Shown: one piece after another, positions 20,991-28,701 of the stretch
Position numbering within the stretch: the first letter of the stretch is position 1
How the letters are laid out: each line of letters starts with the position of its first letter
From: Pseudomonadales bacterium
GTDB lineage: Bacteria; Pseudomonadota; Gammaproteobacteria; Pseudomonadales; DC-out160
Assembly (NCBI GenBank): GCA_019090455.1
Contig: JAHRWA010000074.1
Coordinates: 157,345 to 221,344 of the forward strand
DNA: 64,000 nt
Direction of reading: 5' to 3'
Notes under the pieces: generated by a model
The model's input: the letters and a program-made list of their open reading frames with translations, nothing else
Told to the model about the DNA's origin: nothing
The model's database searches: none
Made by a program: the position numbers and the translations under genes

Positions 20991-21296
20991 CTACTCTTTT
21001 ACTTCACTACCAAATGAACGTGCTACAACTAGGCGGCATGCAGCCTCCAAGGGTGTTTCACCATAGAAGCTGCTATTAGTGGTCGATGCTAGCCATTCGT
21101 CTGCCAGTAACTGAACCCGAATTTGGTAAGTTGTTGTTAAGTCGTATAGTAATGGCTTGTCCGTGGAGAATTGAAATTTGCCTTCGCTATATCCTTTATT
21201 GAAATCCTCGCGAGTTTCCGTTGTCCCCCTAACCTTGCAGGCGTGTTGGTGCATCCAATAATCTAATTCTACGCCGGACAAGTCTGCTACTTTCAT
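20991..21296 (-). CDS. NinX/DUF2591-like protein
   Basis: The 101-residue protein begins MKVADLSGVELDYWM and ends with a segment (ETPLEAACRLVVARSFGSEV) that matches the layout of DUF2591 proteins, which are phage NinX-like: an N-terminal leucine/tryptophan stretch, a middle part with aromatic residues, and a C-terminal P-L-x-A-A-x-R helix. Function of the family is unknown. No other phage gene is visible nearby. Recognition is by pattern only. Confidence 0.6.
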   Translation of the reverse strand: MKVADLSGVELDYWMHQHACKVRGTTETREDFNKGYSEGKFQFSTDKPLLYDLTTTYQIRVQLLADEWLASTTNSSFYGETPLEAACRLVVARSFGSEVKE

Positions 21297-21410
21297 TGGA
21301 ACATCCCATTTTATTTATGGTTAAGCGGCGCAATGTAGATAATAACTGGGGTGCAAGTCAACTATTAGATAAATTCACATCCATAGATTTAATCTGAATT
21401 AGGTTTTTGC

Positions 21411-21932
21411 TCAGAGATCTTTCAGCTGTTCAGTTCGTTGATTCATCATATCCTGTACTGATTTGGCGTTGTTGATGAGTTCAGGAATTTTATCGAGGGG
21501 AACTGTCGTGGGGAATAGGCCAGATTCCATATCATCCAGCGGGTTCTTAGGTGGTTTGATCGCATTGTTACTTATCTCAGCGACAGGTCGCCCTAACGCG
21601 CTATCGATTTTATCCTTAGATAGCGATTGAATAATATTGGCGTCGGGATAAACGTCCACCACTTTATTTTGAATTTCTTCGGGGGGAGGAGTTTCAGAAA
21701 ATTGCCATACCCCATTCTTATCTTTCCATTTGTAGAATCGTTGTTTACCTAACATGTTGTTGGCATCAGTGGGTTCAGAAAAGTTATCAACTCCGGGTAG
21801 TTTAGATGTGTCAAATGAAGGTATGAGATCACTCAACTTCATCAGTGGCTGCCCGTTGGGCCCCTTCATTATAAAAGGGCCGGCCATTGCGACTACAACA
21901 GAAAGAATCATGAATTTAATAAAGAATTTCAC
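21411..21932 (-). CDS. DUF4124-type exported protein
   Basis: The 173-residue protein starts with a hydrophobic signal or anchor (KFFIKFMILSVVVAMAGPF). Near residue 65 it has FYKWKDKNGVWQFSETPPP, which fits the DUF4124 pattern (YKW-D-NG-hSDTPP) found in many gammaproteobacterial envelope proteins of unknown role. A C-terminal helical region follows. AGGTAAGCCTCTG upstream supplies a ribosome site. Probably periplasmic or inner-membrane anchored. Confidence 0.7.
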   Translation of the reverse strand: MKFFIKFMILSVVVAMAGPFIMKGPNGQPLMKLSDLIPSFDTSKLPGVDNFSEPTDANNMLGKQRFYKWKDKNGVWQFSETPPPEEIQNKVVDVYPDANIIQSLSKDKIDSALGRPVAEISNNAIKPPKNPLDDMESGLFPTTVPLDKIPELINNAKSVQDMMNQRTEQLKDL

Positions 21933-22213
21933 AGAGGCTTACCTCCTATTGGTACTCAGTAATAGTGTCGTGTAATGACTATAGCTTAACCGTCTGCATT
22001 TACTCTACCTGTAGATAAAGCCTTTTCTACGAGAAAAAACTTTTTAATCAATGAATAGTGCAATGAAATTGGTCTCTATACCCAGCCTGCGGTTGACCAC
22101 TATCGGTGTTTTTCAAGATAATGGATACTCAATTATTCATTTAGCTAATTCGTGCTTTGTGGCGATTATTATTGAGCTGAGCCTGTTCAACCCGCAGATA
22201 AGGAGAATTTATA

Positions 22214-22696
22214 ATGCCGTCATTTGATGTCGTGTCTGAATTTGAAAAACAAGAACTCACTAATGCTGTTGACCAAGCCAACCGTGAATTAGATACGCGA
22301 TTTGATTTTAAGAAAATTAAAGCAAAATTCGAGCAGCAAGAGTTGAATGTATTGATGAGTGCTGAAGTTGATTTCCAGCTAAAGCAGATGCAAGATATTT
22401 TAGAGAATAAGTTGATCAAGCGAGGAATTGATATCATGTGCATGGATGTGGGTGATGTGGAGTCCAATGTAGCAGAGGCTCGAGTGACAATATCAATGCG
22501 CCAAGGTTTAGACCAAGAGTTAGCGAAGAAAGTGGTTAAATTGGTTAAAGAGAGTAAAACGAAAGTTCAGTCTGCTATACAGGGGGATAAGGTTCGGATT
22601 ACGGGCAAAAAACGGGACGATTTACAAAAAGCCATTGCGCTGCTCAAGGAAGCGGATCTTAGCATGCCATTACAGTTTAATAATTTTAGAGACTAA
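22214..22696 (+). CDS. yajQ: YajQ family nucleotide-binding protein
   Basis: The 160-residue protein starts MPSFDVVSEFEKQEL and has the TRFDFK segment and VRITGKKRDDLQ near the C-terminus, hallmarks of the YajQ/UPF0234 family. Members bind nucleotides and in Xanthomonas/Pseudomonas relatives bind cyclic di-GMP. A cyclic di-GMP link would fit a genome with a large exopolysaccharide operon, but that is inference. AAGGAG precedes the ATG. It converges with ubiA. Confidence 0.95.
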   Translation: MPSFDVVSEFEKQELTNAVDQANRELDTRFDFKKIKAKFEQQELNVLMSAEVDFQLKQMQDILENKLIKRGIDIMCMDVGDVESNVAEARVTISMRQGLDQELAKKVVKLVKESKTKVQSAIQGDKVRITGKKRDDLQKAIALLKEADLSMPLQFNNFRD

Positions 22697-22709
22697 CAGA
22701 TGGCCCGAT

Positions 22710-23609
22710 TCAAGAGAAAAAGTAATGTAAGGCGAATCCCAGAAAAATAACGATACCGACCCAGTTATTATTGAGAAAAGCATTGAAACACTGCTCTTTA
22801 TCACGGTCTTTAATGAGATATTGCTGGTAAATAAACAAACCACCGGCGGCAAGCAACCCCAAATAGAACCAAAAACTTAACTGTAATTGGTGGCCCAATA
22901 GCAGGAGTGTTAACAGAGTCGCCACCTGCAGCAAGCCAATAATTATCTTGTCCGCATCGCCAAATAGTATCGCGGTTGATTTGATGCCAATCTTAATATC
23001 ATCATCTCTGTCTACCATGGCATATTGTGTATCGTAGGCAACGATCCATAACAAAGTACTGGTGTAAAGAAGCCAAGTTGCGTTTGAAAGTTCATTAATT
23101 TGGGCAGCAAACGCCATGGGTATAGACCAGGCGAACGCCGCGCCTAGCACTATTTGAGGTAAGTAAGTATAACGTTTCATAAAGGGATAGGCGGCAGCTA
23201 AGGCGACGGCACCGATGGATAGTGTAATGGTGAAAGGGTTGGTGAACAGTACTAAAATAAATGCCAAAATGGTGATCACCAAGGCTAAAACAAGAGCTTC
23301 CTTTGAACTTATTTCACCCGTCACCAGCGGCCGCTTTTTAGTGCGTTCTACGTACCCATCCAAATTTCGGTCTGCATAATCATTAATGATACAGCCGGCG
23401 GTTCGCATTAATACCGTTCCGAGTATGAATATGACGGCTAGATGTGGTTTTGGAAACCCTTCCGCTGCTACCCAAAGTGCCCATAAGGTTGGCCACAGTA
23501 ATAATAAAATTCCGATGGGTCTATTTAATCGGGTCAGTTGGATAAAAGAGGAGAATCTTTCTCTTGAAAAGTAACTAGGAGAGGGAATCGGGTTCATGTT
23601 GAGCGCCAT
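22710..23609 (-). CDS. ubiA: 4-hydroxybenzoate octaprenyltransferase
   Basis: Prenylates 4-hydroxybenzoate in ubiquinone synthesis, in the inner membrane. The 299-residue protein has about eight to nine helices and both Asp-rich prenyl-diphosphate motifs: NDYADRNLDG (residues 76-85) and YDTQYAMVDRDDD near residue 190. The N-terminal LTRLNRPIGILLLLWPTLW is typical. ubiC lies 36 nt upstream on the same strand, so the two first steps of ubiquinone synthesis are coupled. Confidence 0.96.
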   Translation of the reverse strand: MALNMNPIPSPSYFSRERFSSFIQLTRLNRPIGILLLLWPTLWALWVAAEGFPKPHLAVIFILGTVLMRTAGCIINDYADRNLDGYVERTKKRPLVTGEISSKEALVLALVITILAFILVLFTNPFTITLSIGAVALAAAYPFMKRYTYLPQIVLGAAFAWSIPMAFAAQINELSNATWLLYTSTLLWIVAYDTQYAMVDRDDDIKIGIKSTAILFGDADKIIIGLLQVATLLTLLLLGHQLQLSFWFYLGLLAAGGLFIYQQYLIKDRDKEQCFNAFLNNNWVGIVIFLGFALHYFFS

Positions 23610-23645
23610 TAAGAGATAGAGTTCATTGTATATTTAAAAGCGGTG

Positions 23646-24305
23646 TTAGCAAATGAGTTGTCTTTTTACAGGGTGTCTAATGGCTCTGCTAGACAGCACT
23701 TCAGGTAAGAAGATCTCAGCGACTAACAATCCTTTACCTCCAACAGTAAACAATGATCGTCGAGCCCAGGCGGTTTCATGATGCTTAATGAGCGAAATAT
23801 CTTTTGCACTAATTTTTGCGATGTCCACGACTTTACGGCGTAATGATGGATCTTTGAATAACTCGGCCCCTAGGGGGCGTGACCCCATTCCTCTTAAGTG
23901 TTGAGTGCTCCCCACCATTGTCGTTCTTGGAATGACACTGCGAGCAAAAACCCAAGGTTCACCGAAACACATTAGAACAACTTCTCTAATGAGCGCCCAT
24001 TCTCCTTGTTTAAGGCTGAGACGACGGCTCTCGCTCAACTTGGGTTTGCCTAACGATTGTTGTAAAACCTGTACTCGAAAATTGCCATCACTAGCGTCGA
24101 GAAGGCGACGAGTTAATGAGCCATTATCGAGTAACCAATCTTTCACATTTGGCGACAATTCAAAATTAAGATTTCGATGATATGCCTTCCATCGGGGTTC
24201 CTTTGGAATTCGTAGAGGAAGAAATTGACTCAAATTAGTACCCCGGGGCAAGTAAGAGTGGCAGATAATGACCTGACTTTCGTGACTTAGCAATATACTG
24301 ATCAC
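23646..24305 (-). CDS. ubiC: Chorismate pyruvate-lyase
   Basis: Converts chorismate to 4-hydroxybenzoate plus pyruvate. WLLDNGSLTRRL, EVVLMCFGEPWVFARSVIP, RPLGAELF and LLVAEIFLPEVL are the family landmarks, with the active-site Arg in ARSVIP. At 219 residues from the GTG at 24305 it is longer than the usual 165-190. About 30 N-terminal residues precede the alignable part and no ribosome site is seen, so a TTG start further in is possible. Forms an operon with ubiA. Confidence 0.9.
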   Translation of the reverse strand: MISILLSHESQVIICHSYLPRGTNLSQFLPLRIPKEPRWKAYHRNLNFELSPNVKDWLLDNGSLTRRLLDASDGNFRVQVLQQSLGKPKLSESRRLSLKQGEWALIREVVLMCFGEPWVFARSVIPRTTMVGSTQHLRGMGSRPLGAELFKDPSLRRKVVDIAKISAKDISLIKHHETAWARRSLFTVGGKGLLVAEIFLPEVLSSRAIRHPVKRQLIC

Positions 24306-24386
24306 TTACAACATGATTTTTAGTTGATTGTAGCTAGAATGTAGGTGTTAAATTTTAATGTTAATACTAAACAGGAATGAACAGAG

Positions 24387-24677
24387 ATGCACAGGCCCGA
24401 ATTGGCAGCTGCTATCAGTGAAAAGGTCGACCTCAGTGTAGAAGCAGGCCAAGAATTACTGAATATCATTGTGGATGAAATTACCTTAGCGCTTAGTCGA
24501 AATCAGAATGTAAGTTTAATAGGCTTTGGGTCTTTTTCGTGTCAGCATCGAGCCGCTCGGCAAGGTCGCCATCCTTCTACTGGTCAAACTATTGATATAG
24601 ATGCCTGCAAAGCCGTTGTATTTAGGCCTGGTAAAAAACTGAAGGAGTGCGTTAATCATCGGGCAGAGTACGAATAA
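24387..24677 (+). CDS. HU/IHF family DNA-binding protein
   Basis: The 96-residue protein follows the histone-like HU fold: an N-terminal helix pair (LAAAISEKVDLSVEAGQELLN), then VSLIGFGSFSCQHRAARQGRHPSTGQTIDI, which carries the beta-arm with the conserved G-F-G-x-F and R-x-G-R-x-P segment. It is more divergent than the major HU and is transcribed away from ubiC. In Pseudomonas a similar divergent HU gene lies beside ubiC. Confidence 0.9.
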   Translation: MHRPELAAAISEKVDLSVEAGQELLNIIVDEITLALSRNQNVSLIGFGSFSCQHRAARQGRHPSTGQTIDIDACKAVVFRPGKKLKECVNHRAEYE

Positions 24678-24712
24678 TGGGTCAGGTGTTTTCTAGAAAG
24701 CGTTAAAGCATC

Positions 24713-24721
24713 TGATACAAT
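24713..24721 (+). promoter_or_regulatory. Candidate extended -10 promoter of the symporter gene
   Basis: TGATACAAT at 24713-24721 fits an extended -10 (TGnTAtAAT). No good -35 lies 17 nt upstream. It is 66 nt ahead of the symporter start. Confidence 0.35.
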
Positions 24722-24786
24722 AGCGGCTTATTATTCTTTATATAGTTAAACCTCAATGTAATGGCTTTAATCAAAAGGAAGTGAAA

Positions 24787-26103
24787 GTGGAAAATCAAGA
24801 ACAGCCGCATAAAATAGATCTCACCGTCAAAATCCTGATTGCTATGGTAATGGGTTTAGTGGTGGGTTGGGGTATATTTGAATTCTTAGAGGCGAGCACT
24901 GTTGGTGACAGTTCCCAAAATAATTTGGCGACGTGGATCGATGAGTATGTAGTGGGTGGGTTATTTTTCGTGGGCGGTAAATTGTTTATCGCCAGTCTTA
25001 AAATGATGGTAGTGCCTTTGGTTTTTGTTTCTTTAGTCTGTGGTGTCTGTGCCACGGATAGTGGTAAAGATCTCGGACGATTAGGGGGTAAATCATTCGG
25101 TTTATATTTTTTGACCACTGCTGTAGCAATTACCTTGGCCCTGTTTGTTGCCCAAATGGTAGATCCAGGAGCCGGAGCAGAGCTTGGGGAAACAGCTACC
25201 TATGCTCCGAAAGAGCGACCTACATTGGTACAAGTCATTGTTGATATTGTGCCGAAGAATCCTGTTCAGGCAATGGCGAATGCCAATATGTTACAGATTA
25301 TGGTATTCGCTATTTTGGTAGGGTTGGGCATTCATCAAGCCGGGGAAAGCGGAGCCCGAATTGCTTCTCTTTTTAGGGATTTAAATGATGTCGTATTGAA
25401 GATGGTAACGCTGGTAATGCACTTAGCACCTGCGGGAGTGTTTTGCCTAGTGGCGGGGGTGTTTGCTGAAAAAGGGGTGGATTTTATCTTCTCATTGGCG
25501 AGTTACTTCTTCACCGTGGTTTTTGTTCTTTTGCTACATGGGGTGGGTACGTTTACCGTGCTACTGACGATGCTGGCGCGCGTTAACCCTATTATATTTT
25601 ATAAAAAAATGTGGCCTGCTGCTGTTTTCGGATTTAGCACCGCAAGCAGTGCTGCCACTATGCCGGTGACATTACGGTTGGTTGAAAAAGCGCTCGGCGT
25701 TAGAAATTCAGTTTCATCATTTACGATTCCAATGGGAACGACTATTAATATGGATGGCACGGCCATTATGCAGGGAGTCGCAACGGTCTTCATTGCCAAT
25801 GCTTACGGAATTGATCTCGGTTTGACGGAGTATTTAACAGTGATATTGACAGCGACGATGGCATCTGTAGGAACCGCAGCGGTGCCAGGTGCAGGGATGA
25901 TTACCTTAGCGATGGTGTTATTGCAAGTGGGCTTGCCGGCTGAGGCTATCGGCTTAATTATCGGTGTGGATCGGTTGTTGGATATGATGAGGACAGCGGT
26001 CAATATCATAGGAGATGCGACGGTGACTTGTGTGGTAGCCCAGAGCGAAAACAAGTTAGAAATGGCGGTATTTAATGATCTTGAAGAACGAGGGCAAGTG
26101 TGA
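24787..26103 (+). CDS. Dicarboxylate/amino acid:cation symporter (DAACS)
   Basis: Sodium- or proton-coupled uptake of dicarboxylates or acidic amino acids (GltP/DctA/GltT superfamily). The GTG at 24787 is chosen over GTG 24781 because AAGGA at 24775-24779 is correctly spaced only for the former, giving 438 residues. STASSAATMP (HP1, near residue 282) and PMGTTINMDGTA (TM7, near residue 317) carry substrate and sodium ligands. VPGAGMITLAMV matches HP2. The exact substrate is unknown. Confidence 0.92.
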   Translation: MENQEQPHKIDLTVKILIAMVMGLVVGWGIFEFLEASTVGDSSQNNLATWIDEYVVGGLFFVGGKLFIASLKMMVVPLVFVSLVCGVCATDSGKDLGRLGGKSFGLYFLTTAVAITLALFVAQMVDPGAGAELGETATYAPKERPTLVQVIVDIVPKNPVQAMANANMLQIMVFAILVGLGIHQAGESGARIASLFRDLNDVVLKMVTLVMHLAPAGVFCLVAGVFAEKGVDFIFSLASYFFTVVFVLLLHGVGTFTVLLTMLARVNPIIFYKKMWPAAVFGFSTASSAATMPVTLRLVEKALGVRNSVSSFTIPMGTTINMDGTAIMQGVATVFIANAYGIDLGLTEYLTVILTATMASVGTAAVPGAGMITLAMVLLQVGLPAEAIGLIIGVDRLLDMMRTAVNIIGDATVTCVVAQSENKLEMAVFNDLEERGQV

Positions 26104-26136
26104 TCAAGCCTACTCTATGAGGGTGTTTTTCGATAT

Positions 26137-27036
26137 ATGACGATCTTAAGAGTAATGGCTCAGTCTGTATTAGTTTGGTTTCCAGTAGGTAAGAGGGCGA
26201 TGATTACTGTTGTTTTTGCTGCTCACTTTCTTTTGTCTATGGCTGTTGCTAAGCCAGCAGTGGCGGAGGATCAGAAGCAGCCATTAGTTAAATCGGTAAT
26301 GATTGAGTCGGGAATGCTCGCTAGTGTGGAAACGGCTGCTGTCATTCGTGATGAGGAGATGAAGAGGCTGTCGGCGACACGAGGGCCTATTACAGCTCGT
26401 GAATTAGCGGCAGTACGGGCTAGAATGATGGCGTCGATCAGAGTTAAGCACTTATTGGGTCAAATTGAACTTCACCTAAACTCGAAATTTTCGACCTCTC
26501 AATTACAAACTGTATTAGATAGATTGAGGGTACCCACCATTGAAAAAGCAAAATTGATCAAAGGGAGAGTGTCCGATGCGCACTTTGACGAACAGATTCA
26601 GGCTTATCACTTAAAGCTGATAGATAAACCACCGAGGGAATCTAGAGTCGAACTTATGAGAAAGTTGGCGACAGTGGAGCGGATCAATGGTTTGAATACG
26701 ATTGTAAAAGTGGAAGTCAGAAAGAGCCTATTAACAGCCATAACTCACGTGAAAGATAATTTGATTCCTACAGAGCAAGAGTTAGATCGACAGTTAACTC
26801 GATTTCGAAAACAAGTGGATGATAAATCAGGAAAAGAAAAGCTGGAAAAATATCTCTATTTATTTAGAACGATCCCGAGTCCTGAGCTGAATAAAATGAT
26901 CAATGATTATCGTAATTCAGGTTTAGAGAGCGTATTGAGTAGCTGTGAAACGCGATTGGAAAAAGAGTTTTCTGCTGCTCGTCAGCAACATAACCGTGCC
27001 CTGTCAGCCAAAGATTCGGCGCTAGTTAGCCGTTAG
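26137..27036 (+). CDS. Exported helical protein of unknown function
   Basis: The 299-residue frame has an N-terminal signal-like hydrophobic stretch (MITVVFAAHFLLSMAVAKPAVA, about residues 22-43) with a likely AVA cleavage site; the real start may be the ATG at 26200 rather than 26137. The mature part is helical and charged, has no Cys motif except one Cys near residue 273, and no recognised domain. The layout (helical repeats, TREL, MRKLATVERINGL) is loosely like DUF2059-type periplasmic proteins, without certainty. Follows the symporter by 33 nt, so it may be co-transcribed. Confidence 0.65.
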   Translation: MTILRVMAQSVLVWFPVGKRAMITVVFAAHFLLSMAVAKPAVAEDQKQPLVKSVMIESGMLASVETAAVIRDEEMKRLSATRGPITARELAAVRARMMASIRVKHLLGQIELHLNSKFSTSQLQTVLDRLRVPTIEKAKLIKGRVSDAHFDEQIQAYHLKLIDKPPRESRVELMRKLATVERINGLNTIVKVEVRKSLLTAITHVKDNLIPTEQELDRQLTRFRKQVDDKSGKEKLEKYLYLFRTIPSPELNKMINDYRNSGLESVLSSCETRLEKEFSAARQQHNRALSAKDSALVSR

Positions 27037-27074
27037 CTGACATTTATTTTTCTTTCGAACATTGAACTTCCTTT

Positions 27075-28478
27075 CTAATTTGCCAAATTACGCGCAATAG
27101 ATAGAAGGTGATCAGAATTACTGACTGTTTTCTGTATGACGTCTGCAGCCTGTTCAGGATCTAGATGCAAGCGTTCATAAAGTGCATCAGGTATGGGCTG
27201 GGCGGTACAGTCTCCAATACCATGTTGGCGTAAAAGTTGATTAGCGAGAAATAGTAAATTGGGGTATGGGGAAAAATCATCGCTATAGTTGCCGTCTTGT
27301 TGCCAGCGTAAAGCCGTTACGATTTCATCAGGCATTTGCCATACTTTCATGAGCCATGCGCTAATCTGCTCTCTTGTTAATCCCAATAAATATTCATCAA
27401 TAATAGAGGGACAGATATGACTATTGGCTTCACTGTATCGGCTAATGAGTGATAAATGCGGCGGGAAAACAAAACCAAGCACCATATAACCAAAATTATG
27501 CAAAAGGCCTGCTAGATAAGCCATGCCGATAGAGGGGCGGTTTTCACTGGGCATGGCTTTCACCAGCTGCTCTGTTGCCGAGGCAGTGAAAACAGCCTGT
27601 TGCCAGTAGGGTGTGATGCCTCTTGGGCCATCTGTCGGTAACGCTAAGCTTTTGCCCAAGGCTAAACCCAAGGCCAGATTGATGACAAGATCAAAACCTA
27701 ATACTCTGACGACGGCATCTTGTACTGAAGTGATTTTGCCAGGAGCGGCATAATAAGGAGAGGCCGCCCAGCTGACAACTTGTGCTGCAAGGCTGGGATC
27801 TGTTTCCACAACAGCAGCCAGTTCCCCGACTCCGGCATCGGGATCGACTCTGAGCTTAATAATGCGTTCAGCGGTATCCGGCATGGGAGGTAATTCTAGC
27901 GTATTCTTCAGGCGCTGTTTTATTCTCAAAGAGGTGAACTGTTCTACCGCTTTCGTAATTTGGGCCTCATCATCAGAAAATTTATTATTGGACTGATCGA
28001 TATAAGGCGCGATTAAAGTTGAAAAGCTACCTAAATCAGATTCAGCGACTGCTCGTTTGAATTGATCTTGAGCCAGTTTCACGTAGATACCCGGTACACC
28101 GGATTCTAAAAAAACATAAGGTTTTTCAAATAAACAATGATCAGCAATCGTGGAGAAGTCTGTTAACTTCGGAACGGCAGCTAAAAGCTCTAGGCCGTGT
28201 CTCTGTGTTATTTTGTCTGTTTCTTCCGCCGGAGCGGCTTGGAGGTTACGTCCCAATAATTCGCACAGAGGACTCAAATCTAAAAGGCAGTTGTTAGGAA
28301 TGAGTACTTGAACCATGCCTAAACTGTCTTGTAGCAATATCATTTTAACAATGGCACTGGCGTCAACTTCATCACCTATTGAAGTCGTTTCAGCTGTATG
28401 GATCGCTTTATCTGCTGCAAGCGCGTAGCTGATGTTTTGTAAGTCGAGGCACTTTTGTACCGAAGTAGGGATAGCCAT
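27075..28478 (-). CDS. YbaK-like deacylase domain fused to an HDOD domain
   Basis: Start at 28478 (MAIPTSVQ), with AGGAGG a few bases upstream; an earlier start at 28514 lacks one. The 467-residue protein has an N-terminal domain resembling the YbaK/ProX tRNA-editing fold (about residues 1-150, VKMILLQDS and the VPKLTDF segment). An HDOD domain follows (from about 180: LPPMPDTAERIIKLRVDPDAGVGELAAVVETDPSLAAQV; the text is family-typical). HDOD proteins lack HD phosphohydrolase residues and usually act as signalling scaffolds. A similar gene lies near recG in Pseudomonas. Confidence 0.85.
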   Translation of the reverse strand: MAIPTSVQKCLDLQNISYALAADKAIHTAETTSIGDEVDASAIVKMILLQDSLGMVQVLIPNNCLLDLSPLCELLGRNLQAAPAEETDKITQRHGLELLAAVPKLTDFSTIADHCLFEKPYVFLESGVPGIYVKLAQDQFKRAVAESDLGSFSTLIAPYIDQSNNKFSDDEAQITKAVEQFTSLRIKQRLKNTLELPPMPDTAERIIKLRVDPDAGVGELAAVVETDPSLAAQVVSWAASPYYAAPGKITSVQDAVVRVLGFDLVINLALGLALGKSLALPTDGPRGITPYWQQAVFTASATEQLVKAMPSENRPSIGMAYLAGLLHNFGYMVLGFVFPPHLSLISRYSEANSHICPSIIDEYLLGLTREQISAWLMKVWQMPDEIVTALRWQQDGNYSDDFSPYPNLLFLANQLLRQHGIGDCTAQPIPDALYERLHLDPEQAADVIQKTVSNSDHLLSIARNLAN

Positions 28479-28701
28479 TTCTTTACCTCCTGGATTTTTG
28501 CACTTTGAAGTCAACAGTTTGGCCTACTAACTCATGGGAGAGTTTACTGAAATAGAGTGGCGATTATGAGTTGCCGTATTTTCAGTATAGACAGGATTCC
28601 TGTGGCTCAAAGGAACAAAAATGAGAAAAACATGGGGCAAAGCAATCGAGAAATACGAGTAAAATTAGCTATTTCTATTTCCTCTATCAACGGGAATTGA
28701 A

